A DNA stretch of 64,000 bases from positions 107,586-171,585 of the forward strand of contig JAUIDB010000008.1 in the NCBI GenBank assembly GCA_030429235.1, read 5' to 3'. Numbering within the stretch: the stretch's first letter is position 1; the number at the start of each line of letters is the position of its first letter. Below the pieces are notes generated by a model. It was not told where the DNA came from. It worked only from the letters and a program-made list of their open reading frames with translations, and searched no databases. Origin of the DNA: Thermoanaerobaculia bacterium. GTDB taxonomy: Bacteria > Acidobacteriota > Thermoanaerobaculia > Multivoradales > JAIOJS01. Positions 42,868 through 51,032 of the stretch are shown here, one piece after another. The translations under genes were made by a program, and so were the position numbers.

Positions 42868-44100
42868 ATGAGCCCATCCCCATCTGAGCGCCCAGGAGTC
42901 GCCGTTTCGTTCGAGGACGGAGTCCTCCAGGTCCCCGACTACCCGATCGTTCCCTTCATCGAGGGGGATGGCATCGGTCCCGACATCTGGGCGGCCACCA
43001 AGACCGTGGTGGATGCCGCGGTGGCCAAGGCCTACGGAGACTCCAAGGCGATCCTCTGGAAGGAGATCTACGCTGGCGAAAAGGCCAAGGAGAAGACGGG
43101 CGAGTGGCTGCCCGAGGCCACGTTCGAGGCGATTCGCAAGTACCGAGTCGCGATCAAGGGACCGCTGACGACACCGGTAGGGGGTGGTTTCCGCAGCTTG
43201 AACGTCACGCTGCGACAGGTTCTCGATCTCTACGCCTGCATCCGTCCCGTCAAGTACTACCGAGGAGTTCCGAGCCCGGTGCGCGAGCCCGAGAAGGTGG
43301 ACATGGTCCTCTTCCGTGAGAACACCGAGGACGTCTACTCGGGGATCGAATGGCAGGAGGGGACCGAGGAGGCCGAGGCGGTCGTCGAGTTCCTGCAATC
43401 GATGGGCAAGTCGGTGCGTCGGGACAGCGGTATCGGCGTGAAGCCCGTTTCGGTCACGGGTTCGAAGCGCCTGGTTCGCAAGGCGATCGAGTACGCCCTG
43501 CGAGAGGACCGGGACAGTGTCACGCTGGTCCACAAGGGCAATATCATGAAGTTCACCGAAGGAGCCTTCCGCGACTGGGGCTACGATCTCGCGGCCGAGG
43601 AGTTCGCGGACCGCACCGTGAGCGAGGCGACCTTGTGGGATCGGTACGACGGGAAGCGTCCCGAAGGCCGGCTTCTCGTCAAGGACCGGATCGCCGATGC
43701 GATGTTCCAGCAGGTCCTGCTGCGACCCGACGAATACGATGTGGTCGCTACGACCAACCTCAACGGCGACTACCTGTCGGACGCTCTCGCGGCGCAGGTG
43801 GGAGGACTCGGCATGGCGCCGGGCAGCAACGAGGGGGATGGCCTGGCGCTGTTCGAAGCGACGCACGGCACCGCCCCCAAGTACGCCGGCCAGGACAAGG
43901 TCAATCCCGGTTCCTTGATCCTGTCCGCCGTCATGATGCTGCGGTGGCTCGGGTGGAAGCCGGCCGCCGATTCCGTCGAGACGGCCCTGGCCACGACGAT
44001 CCAGCAGAAGCGAGTGACCTACGATCTCGAGCGCCAGATGGAGGGGGCCACCCTTCTCAAGACCTCCGAATTCGCGGCGGCGATCGTGGAGAATCTCTAG
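42868..44100 (+). CDS. icd: NADP-dependent isocitrate dehydrogenase
   Basis: 410 residues, the size of the E. coli enzyme. Substrate site [20 protein letters not shown] includes the regulatory Ser; metal site in [19 protein letters not shown]-binding [13 protein letters not shown] with the Lys-Tyr pair that favours NADP. It oxidatively decarboxylates isocitrate to 2-oxoglutarate. AGGAGA precedes the ATG. The neighbouring mdh, on the same strand, is another citric acid cycle gene. Confidence 0.97.
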   Translation: MSPSPSERPGVAVSFEDGVLQVPDYPIVPFIEGDGIGPDIWAATKTVVDAAVAKAYGDSKAILWKEIYAGEKAKEKTGEWLPEATFEAIRKYRVAIKGPLTTPVGGGFRSLNVTLRQVLDLYACIRPVKYYRGVPSPVREPEKVDMVLFRENTEDVYSGIEWQEGTEEAEAVVEFLQSMGKSVRRDSGIGVKPVSVTGSKRLVRKAIEYALREDRDSVTLVHKGNIMKFTEGAFRDWGYDLAAEEFADRTVSEATLWDRYDGKRPEGRLLVKDRIADAMFQQVLLRPDEYDVVATTNLNGDYLSDALAAQVGGLGMAPGSNEGDGLALFEATHGTAPKYAGQDKVNPGSLILSAVMMLRWLGWKPAADSVETALATTIQQKRVTYDLERQMEGATLLKTSEFAAAIVENL

Positions 44101-44131
44101 ACCGAGGCGCACCCGGGCCGTGGTGTCGAGC

Positions 44132-45250
44132 CTAGTCCTCGGCCCAGACCCGGACGCGGTGCCACGAGTGGTTCATGTAGCCGCGGACGTTCCAGACCTG
44201 TTGCGGATCTTCCGGCTGGACGTTGGCGGCCGAGTCCCAGGCTCGACAGATCAACTCGTGCGACCCGGGTCCGAGCGCGACCTCTGCTTCCCACAGAGTC
44301 CAGCTACCGGTAGCCCCTGGCCTCAGGGTGGCCTCGATCCAGGTGCGGCCGTGATCTCTTGACACCTCGACGCGCGTGACCGTGCGTTGGCCGCCGGCCA
44401 TGGCCCACCCGCGGACCACCAGGGTGCCGGCGACCAGTTCGGCGCCGTCGCGAGGGGCTCCGATCGCCGAGTTGATCGAGAGCTCACCGAGTTCGGCCGC
44501 CCGACGCCAGTCCGAGTCGGTCGGATCGGGCTTGGAGATCAACTTGTAGGCCTGGCGTTGGAAAGGGCTAGGCGAGGAGTCGGCGCGCACTTCGATGCGC
44601 TGCACCCACTTGACGGACCGCGCTCCGATATATCCGGGAACGATCACGCGCAGCGGAAACCCATGCTCCTCGGGAAGCGGTCGGCCGTTCATCTCGTGGG
44701 CCAGCAGCACGTTTCGTTCGAGGGCCTTGCGCAGGGGGATCGAGGCGCCGTACTCGGTGATCCCAGCGGGGTGCGGACAGCGGTCGAGGCCGTAGAACGC
44801 CACGTGGGTCGCGCCGTCGAGGACTCCGGCCGCGTCGAGCAGGGAGGCCAAGGGAACTCCGCGCCACACTGCGTTGCCGATTGCCGACGCGCCCCAGCGC
44901 GGCTCCCCGCTGGCGACCGGCGCGACGTCGTCGAGTTCGGCCCGTCGATTGCCGGCACACTGCAGGGTGGCCTCGACTTCGGTTTCGGGTAGCAGCGGCG
45001 AGAGATCGCCGAGGCGCAACCTCAGGGGGCGGCGCACCATCCCTTCGATCTCGAGTCGGTAGGCGTCGACATCGACCCGTGGCACTCCACCATGGCAGCA
45101 GACGAAGAAGTCCCGATTGGCGGTCACGGGCTCCGCGATCAGCGAGGCGAGCTCGGTCTGGGCCTTGATCGGACCGTGCGAGAGGAACTCCAAGGCCGGC
45201 GGTCCCTCGGCCCCGGGCTGCGTTGGGCGACTCATTCGTTGGTCGAGCAT
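44132..45250 (-). CDS. Sulfite-oxidase-fold molybdopterin oxidoreductase
   Basis: About 372 residues; the start could be the ATG at 45250 or 45235. The Mo-ligand Cys lies in ATLQCAGNRR, with FFVCCHGGVP, GITEYGASIPL, and the C-terminal Ig-like dimer domain (GWAMAGGQRTVTRVEVSRDHG, AWDSAANVQP). This resembles eukaryotic sulfite oxidase and plant-type enzymes, without the cytochrome b5 domain. There is no signal or Tat peptide, so it is probably cytoplasmic, unlike many bacterial SorA/YedY enzymes. Substrate likely sulfite, not certain. Convergent with icd. Confidence 0.88.
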   Translation of the reverse strand: MLDQRMSRPTQPGAEGPPALEFLSHGPIKAQTELASLIAEPVTANRDFFVCCHGGVPRVDVDAYRLEIEGMVRRPLRLRLGDLSPLLPETEVEATLQCAGNRRAELDDVAPVASGEPRWGASAIGNAVWRGVPLASLLDAAGVLDGATHVAFYGLDRCPHPAGITEYGASIPLRKALERNVLLAHEMNGRPLPEEHGFPLRVIVPGYIGARSVKWVQRIEVRADSSPSPFQRQAYKLISKPDPTDSDWRRAAELGELSINSAIGAPRDGAELVAGTLVVRGWAMAGGQRTVTRVEVSRDHGRTWIEATLRPGATGSWTLWEAEVALGPGSHELICRAWDSAANVQPEDPQQVWNVRGYMNHSWHRVRVWAED

Positions 45251-45315
45251 GGCGCGGGGGCGGCAGGGCGTCAAGTCGCAACTCGCGAGGTCGGCATCGC
45301 CCTCAGTGCGAGGCT

Positions 45316-45324
45316 GCTAGCATC
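45316..45324 (+). promoter_or_regulatory. Extended -10 box of the receptor kinase gene (TGCTAGCAT)
   Basis: TGC followed by TAGCAT, identical in sequence to the box of the ABC exporter promoter. It lies 85 bases before the ATG, which has a good GGAGGAA ribosome binding site. Confidence 0.35.
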
Positions 45325-45408
45325 GCCGTCGCCACGTCGCGTTCTCGCTCCGACGTGGCGCCGAGTGGACCGTCGGCTCGATTCGGGTCGGTCCTTGGAG
45401 GAAACCCC

Positions 45409-47694
45409 ATGAAGTACTGTCCGATCTGCGGCGAAGAGTACGACAGCGGAGACCGGTGTCCCGCTGACGGGGGTGTGCTCCTCGAGAGCGCTCGGGAGGT
45501 CGGGTCGCTGGTGGGTCAGGTCTTCAAGGGTTCCTATCGAATCGAGGAGAAGATCGCCGAAGGGGGCATGGGGGTCGTCTATCGGGGGGTGCAAACGGCG
45601 TTGCAGCGCAACGTGGCCATCAAGGTGTTGCTTCCCGAGATGCACTCGACTCCGTCGATGATCCGCCGCTTCTTCCAGGAAGCCCGTCTGTTGAGTCAGA
45701 TCGATCACCCGCACGTGGTCAGCGTGATCGACTTCGGCAACACCAAGGACGGCATTCTCTTCATGGTGATGGAGTACCTGCAGGGGCAGACCCTGCGGGA
45801 GATCGTGGCAGAGCAGGGCGGGCTACCGCTGGGGGCCGTAGTCCGACTCATGGAGCAGATCTGCCTGGCCGTGGGCGCTGCCCACGACGCCCAGCTGATC
45901 CATCGCGACCTCAAGCCAGACAATATCTTCATCGCGACCCGTCAGAGTGCGCCCGAGACGGTGAAGATCCTCGATTTTGGGCTAGCCCGCGTGGTCGAGG
46001 GGCGGGAGGACGCCAGGCTCACCCGCACGGGGCTGCTCATGGGAACCGCCGGTTTCGTCGCTCCGGAGCAGATCACGGGCGGAGAGGCCGATGCGCGCAG
46101 TGACATCTACGCTCTCGGGGGAATCCTCTACTACATGATCGCCGGCCGCCTGCCCTTCGAGGGGGAGGCGATCCATGCCATCTTGACGGAGCAACTTCGT
46201 GGTGCGCCCGATCTCTCGGCTGGCCCGCTGGCCGACTACCCGACGCTCGGCGAGGTAATTTCCCGCGCCATGGCTCGTGAACCGGCGGGCCGGTTCCGCT
46301 CCGCCCGGGAACTGCTGGGAGCCCTGCGCAAGGCGGCGGCCGACCTCGATCCCGAGCTGACCCTGAGCGAACTCGATCCGATCGACCTGGCGAACGAGAC
46401 CAAGGTCTGGGGGGGACGCGACCAGGGAGTGCTTCCCTCGGCCAGCGACGGGAAGCACGGCCCGAAGCGGGAGGACCCACCCACTCCGAGGTTGGCTTGG
46501 CGGGGTCTGTCAATCGTCGGCGTCGTGCTCGTGCTTCTGGTTGGAGCCTGGTGGATGGGCCAGCGGGCCGGTGCCCCCGAGGCCATCGATGCCGAGGGTA
46601 CGCCGATCCTCGTCGGTATGAGCGCGGCGTTCTCCGGGCCCTCTCGCGAACTCGGCCGGGCGATGCAGCTGGGGATCGAGACCTGTTTCGCCGACGTCAA
46701 CGAATCCGGGGGCATCGGCGGCCGCGATCTCCAACTCGTGGCACTCGACGACGGCTACGAGCCGGCGCGCACAGTGGCCAACATGGCGGATCTTCTCCTC
46801 GAACGGCGGGTGGTGGCGATTCTCGGGAACGTCGGGACGCCGACTGCCGAGGTCGCGTTGCCGCTGGCCCTGGAGCAGGGCGTTCCCTTCTTCGGGGCGT
46901 TTTCCGGCGCCGAACTGCTACGACGAGAGCCACCGGATCGACTGGTGTTCAACTTCCGGGCCAGCTACGCCGAGGAAACGGCAGCGATCGTCGATCACTT
47001 TGTCGGTCCGCTGGGCCTGCAGCCGGCGGAGATCGCGGTGTTCGCACAAGAGGACGGGTTCGGCGATGAGGGATACCACGGGGTCGTTCGGGCTCTGGCA
47101 GCGCACGGCTACGAGGGTGACGTGCCGCGGTTCGGGTACCGGCGCAATACCGAGTCGATCGAAACCGCGATCGACTCGATTCTGCAGCGCCGCGGGGAGC
47201 TTCGTGGACTGGTCCTGGTCGCCACCTACCGCACGGCAACGCGGTTGATTCAGCGCCTGCGGGAGGCCGAGGTCGCGATGACCTTTGCCGGCCTCTCTTT
47301 CGTAGGAAGCAACGCCTTTGCCCAGGAGCTGACCAGTCTGGGGCCACAGCTTTCGGAGGGAGTGCTGGTCAGTCAGGTCGTACCACACTTCCATTCGGAG
47401 CTGCCGGGTGTCAGCCGGTACCGAGCGTTGCTGGCTCGGCACTTCCCTTCGGAGCAGCCCGGTTTCGTCTCGTTGGAGGGTTTCCTGGCGGCACGCGTGT
47501 TCGTCGAGGCTCTGCGCACTGCAGGCGGCGATACCAGCGCCGACGCCCTGGTCGTTGCGGCGGAGTCTCTCGCTGCCGTCGATCTCGGCTTGGGGACCGA
47601 GATCAGCTTCTCCGCCGCTCGCCACCAGGGGTCGGATCAGGTTTGGTTGACCGTCTTGGATAGCAGGGGGAGCTATCACCCGGTCGTTCCCTGA
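45409..47694 (+). CDS. Receptor Ser/Thr protein kinase with periplasmic-binding-protein sensor domain
   Basis: 761 residues. Zn-ribbon-like start (C4, C7, C17), protein kinase domain about 42-310 with EGGMG loop, K72, catalytic HRDLKPDN (D167) and DFG (D189); a membrane segment at about 365-383; then a 370-residue extracytoplasmic domain of the branched-chain amino acid binding (LIVBP/Peripla_BP_6) type, with ILVGMSAAFSGPSRELGRAMQLGIE and NVGTPTAEVALPLA. It probably phosphorylates proteins in response to a bound small molecule. Domain boundaries are by eye. A rare fusion. Confidence 0.9.
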   Translation: MKYCPICGEEYDSGDRCPADGGVLLESAREVGSLVGQVFKGSYRIEEKIAEGGMGVVYRGVQTALQRNVAIKVLLPEMHSTPSMIRRFFQEARLLSQIDHPHVVSVIDFGNTKDGILFMVMEYLQGQTLREIVAEQGGLPLGAVVRLMEQICLAVGAAHDAQLIHRDLKPDNIFIATRQSAPETVKILDFGLARVVEGREDARLTRTGLLMGTAGFVAPEQITGGEADARSDIYALGGILYYMIAGRLPFEGEAIHAILTEQLRGAPDLSAGPLADYPTLGEVISRAMAREPAGRFRSARELLGALRKAAADLDPELTLSELDPIDLANETKVWGGRDQGVLPSASDGKHGPKREDPPTPRLAWRGLSIVGVVLVLLVGAWWMGQRAGAPEAIDAEGTPILVGMSAAFSGPSRELGRAMQLGIETCFADVNESGGIGGRDLQLVALDDGYEPARTVANMADLLLERRVVAILGNVGTPTAEVALPLALEQGVPFFGAFSGAELLRREPPDRLVFNFRASYAEETAAIVDHFVGPLGLQPAEIAVFAQEDGFGDEGYHGVVRALAAHGYEGDVPRFGYRRNTESIETAIDSILQRRGELRGLVLVATYRTATRLIQRLREAEVAMTFAGLSFVGSNAFAQELTSLGPQLSEGVLVSQVVPHFHSELPGVSRYRALLARHFPSEQPGFVSLEGFLAARVFVEALRTAGGDTSADALVVAAESLAAVDLGLGTEISFSAARHQGSDQVWLTVLDSRGSYHPVVP

Positions 47695-47838
47695 AGGGCG
47701 GCGGGCCGCCTTTGTCCGTCCGTCGGAGGTGGTGCTTGGCGAGTCGGGGCGGTTGCAGTACCATCGGTCGCATTCCGTTCCAACCTGGTGAGCTCCGAAT
47801 CTCGGGGCGAACGCCTGATCCCCTGAGGAGAGTCCCGC

Positions 47839-50800
47839 ATGTTTCGAGCTTCCCGTGCCCTCTGTCTGCTGGTGACCCTGATCGTGGCTGGGGCCACGAT
47901 CGTCCTGGCTGCCGATCCACCGATACGGTCCGCGTCGTTCGCGCCCGTCGAGTACAAGAGCGATAGCGTCGATTTCGAGGCGCAGCGCATTGCCGTCGGC
48001 GAGCTGCCGACGGCCCTGGCGGGCGCGACCCGCGAGCGCCTCGAGCGGCTGGGGGCCAACGCGGCGAGCGCCCAGATCGACGCTCGCAGTGGACGCTTCG
48101 ACACCCTGTTGCCGAGCCTTCCTCTCGTGCCTGGCGATGGCGTGGGCAACTCGTTGACCTGGGGGGACAAAGAACCCGCCACTCGGTCCGACCGCGAGGC
48201 CGCGGCCTGGGCCGCGTTCCATGGGTATCTGCAGCAGCATGCCGAAGACCTCGCCATCAGCGTGGACGAGCTCGGCTCCGGCTACCGCGTGGTTTCCCAC
48301 GATGGTGACCTCTACCAGATCTGGGCCCCGCGCGAGATCCATGGTTACCCGGTCCGTGACAGCTTCATCTCGGCCGTCATCAATCGAGGCAATCTGATTC
48401 TGATGAGCGTGGCGCGTTGGGGCGATGCCGACGCCAGAGCTCCGCAACCGGTACCGGTGTCGGCTGCTCGCCAATCGGTGGCAGCACATCTGACGCCTCT
48501 AGTGGCGGGTTCCGACTGGAACAAGCCGGAACTGCTCTACGTTCCCAGCGTCGACCCGGCCCAACCGGACAGCGCCTACGACTACCGACTGGTCTGGGCC
48601 GTGCGGCACCGGATCGTCGGGGACGAGGGCGGTAGCTGGGAAACGTTGGTCGACGCCGAGACGGGCGAAGTCCTGGCGGTGAGCGACACCAACCAGTACG
48701 CCGACGTCAAGGGCGGTGTGTTCCCGGTATCCAACGACGGCAACGGCGCTGACGGCACGGAGCAGGCCGGCTGGCCGATGCCGTTCATGAATGTGAATGG
48801 CATGGTGACGGATACCGGAGGCAACGTCGCCACCGCCGGCAACCTGACCGGAACCCTGGTCGGACCCTACGTCCAGATCAACGACAATTGTGGAGCCATC
48901 AGCCTGACCCAGGCCAACGGGCTCGACTTCGGTACCTCGGGGGGAACCGACTGCACGACACCGGGCTTCGGCGGCGCTGGGAACACCCACGCCTCCCGCA
49001 CCGGCTTCTACGAGCTCAACAAAATCATCGAGATGGGTCGTGGTCAGCTGCCTGCCAACGTCTGGTTGACCCAGCAGCTGACGGCCAACATGAACATCAA
49101 CCAGACCTGCAACGCATTCTGGAACGGCACGGTCAACTTCTACCGTTCCGGTGGCGGTTGCTTCAACACCGGGGAGATCGCCGGAGTCTTCGACCACGAG
49201 TGGGGCCATGGCTTGGATGCCAACGATGTCAACCCTGGTATCGCCGGACCCTCGGGCGAAGGCATCGCCGACATCTACACCGCCCTGCGGCTCAACAACT
49301 CCTGTATCGGTCGCGGGTTCCGGGCCACACCCTGTACCGGTTTCGGCGATCCCTGCCTGACGTGTACCGGAGTGCGAGACATCGACTATCTGCAGCGCCA
49401 GTCGGGTCTGCCGCACACCTACACCTGGTCCAACGCCAACTGCGGCGGTAGCGTCCACTGTGTCGGTTCGGTGTATGCCGAAGCGGTCTGGTCGCTGTGG
49501 AAGCGGAACCTGCAGGCAGCTCCCTACAACTACGACAACAACACCGCCCATGAGATCGTGACTCGGATGACCTATATCGGCGCGGGCGCGGTCGGAACCT
49601 GGTTCTCGGGTGGTCCGCCCAACGGTGGCTGTGGTGGTACCGGGGGGTATCTCAACTACCTGGCGGCGGATGATGACAACGGCGACCTCAACGACGGTAC
49701 GCCGCACATGCAGGCGATCTACGATGCATTCAACGATCAGGAGATCGCGTGCGCTACGCCGACCGTGCAGGATGCGGGTTGCGCTGCGGTGCCGACCGCG
49801 GCTCCGACTGTGACCCCCTCCGCGGGCAACCAGGAGATCACCTTGAACTGGACCGGCGTCGCCAACGCCACCGGGTACCAGGTCTTCCGCACCGAGGGCG
49901 TGCACGCTTGTGACTTCGGCAAGGTGAAGCTCGGGGAGACGGCGACGACCACGTGGACCGATACCGGCCTCCAGAACGGCCGGGACTACTCGTACGTGGT
50001 GCTCCCGGTGTCCGGCCCCTCCTGCCTCGGCCCGGCCTCGAGCTGTACGACCGAGTCGCCCGTCGGCGAACCCGACTTCCTCGTCGGCTGTACGCCGTCG
50101 AGCCTATTGATTGAAGAGGGCACCTCGGACGACATCGTCTGCACCGTCGTCTCACAGTACGGCTATACCGGGACGGTCGACTTGACCTGCGACGGAACGC
50201 CGTCTGAGATCGGTTGCAGCTTCTCGCCCTCACAGGTGGTGTTGGCGGCTGATGCTTCGGAGCCCAGCACGCTGACGATCTCGGTCGATCCCGGCACGCC
50301 GGTGGCGAGCTACGGCTTCGATGTCAACGGAAACGATGGTGTGGACGACCGTACCTCGCCGGTCACGGTGCAGGTGACCCCGGCCGGCCAGAACGGACCA
50401 CAGGACGCGATCTACGACGGTGGCATGGGGGCACCGATGTGCGCCACCGCTGGCACCCAGTGTGACTCGTTGAGCCTGGTCGACGGCCGTGGCAGCCTCG
50501 GGCCCGAGCCCAACGAGCCGAACACGCTCGATGCCTGCACCGACGGTGGTTCCGGGACGTACCACAACGACGAGTCGAACGACCGCCTCGTGGTGCGGAC
50601 CCTGGACTACTACGACTTCGCTCCGGGGGCTACCGTGGAGATCGAGGCCACGGTCTGGGCCTGGTCGACGGGGTCGAGCGATAGCCTCGACCTGTACTAC
50701 GCAGCGGATGCGAACAACCCGGTGTGGACGTTCATCGACACCCTCGTTCCGCCCGGAGGCGGGGCCCAGACCCTGACGGCGCAGTACGTGCTGCCCGAGG

Positions 50801-50958
50801 GTTCGCTGCAAGCGGTACGAGCCAACTTCCGCTATCAGGGCAGCGCCAGTAGCTGTAGTGGCGGAAACTACGACGACGCGGACGATCTGGTCTTCGCCGT
50901 CTCCGCGGGTTCGATCTTCGCCGACGGCTTCGAGTCGGGAGACACCACAGCCTGGTAG
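47839..50958 (+). CDS. Secreted fungalysin-like (M36) metalloprotease with C-terminal DGFESGDT tail
   Basis: 1039 residues. Signal peptide (about 1-25), FTP-like propeptide (about 60-250), then a gluzincin domain with H453-E-W-G-H457 and a downstream GPSGEGIADIYTA that supplies the Glu ligand, as in fungalysins. After it come a fibronectin-III-like module (about 660-730), a beta-sandwich (about 740-840), a jelly-roll-like region, and the tail IFADGFESGDTTAW. It degrades extracellular protein. AGGAG precedes the ATG. Confidence 0.9.
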   Translation: MFRASRALCLLVTLIVAGATIVLAADPPIRSASFAPVEYKSDSVDFEAQRIAVGELPTALAGATRERLERLGANAASAQIDARSGRFDTLLPSLPLVPGDGVGNSLTWGDKEPATRSDREAAAWAAFHGYLQQHAEDLAISVDELGSGYRVVSHDGDLYQIWAPREIHGYPVRDSFISAVINRGNLILMSVARWGDADARAPQPVPVSAARQSVAAHLTPLVAGSDWNKPELLYVPSVDPAQPDSAYDYRLVWAVRHRIVGDEGGSWETLVDAETGEVLAVSDTNQYADVKGGVFPVSNDGNGADGTEQAGWPMPFMNVNGMVTDTGGNVATAGNLTGTLVGPYVQINDNCGAISLTQANGLDFGTSGGTDCTTPGFGGAGNTHASRTGFYELNKIIEMGRGQLPANVWLTQQLTANMNINQTCNAFWNGTVNFYRSGGGCFNTGEIAGVFDHEWGHGLDANDVNPGIAGPSGEGIADIYTALRLNNSCIGRGFRATPCTGFGDPCLTCTGVRDIDYLQRQSGLPHTYTWSNANCGGSVHCVGSVYAEAVWSLWKRNLQAAPYNYDNNTAHEIVTRMTYIGAGAVGTWFSGGPPNGGCGGTGGYLNYLAADDDNGDLNDGTPHMQAIYDAFNDQEIACATPTVQDAGCAAVPTAAPTVTPSAGNQEITLNWTGVANATGYQVFRTEGVHACDFGKVKLGETATTTWTDTGLQNGRDYSYVVLPVSGPSCLGPASSCTTESPVGEPDFLVGCTPSSLLIEEGTSDDIVCTVVSQYGYTGTVDLTCDGTPSEIGCSFSPSQVVLAADASEPSTLTISVDPGTPVASYGFDVNGNDGVDDRTSPVTVQVTPAGQNGPQDAIYDGGMGAPMCATAGTQCDSLSLVDGRGSLGPEPNEPNTLDACTDGGSGTYHNDESNDRLVVRTLDYYDFAPGATVEIEATVWAWSTGSSDSLDLYYAADANNPVWTFIDTLVPPGGGAQTLTAQYVLPEGSLQAVRANFRYQGSASSCSGGNYDDADDLVFAVSAGSIFADGFESGDTTAW

Positions 50959-50972
50959 ACACCGACCCGTCC

Positions 50973-51005
50973 GGTGGTGCCCTCGGCTTCGGCGGGGGCA
51001 CCACC
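50973..51005. terminator. Hairpin between convergent protease and kinase genes
   Basis: GGTGGTGCCC (50973-50982) pairs perfectly with GGGCACCACC (50996-51005); the 13-base loop contains TTCG. It lies 15 bases after one stop codon and 28 bases after the other. No T-run. Confidence 0.55.
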
Positions 51006-51032
51006 CAGGCGGCGGGCCAAGGCTTCCGTCGG

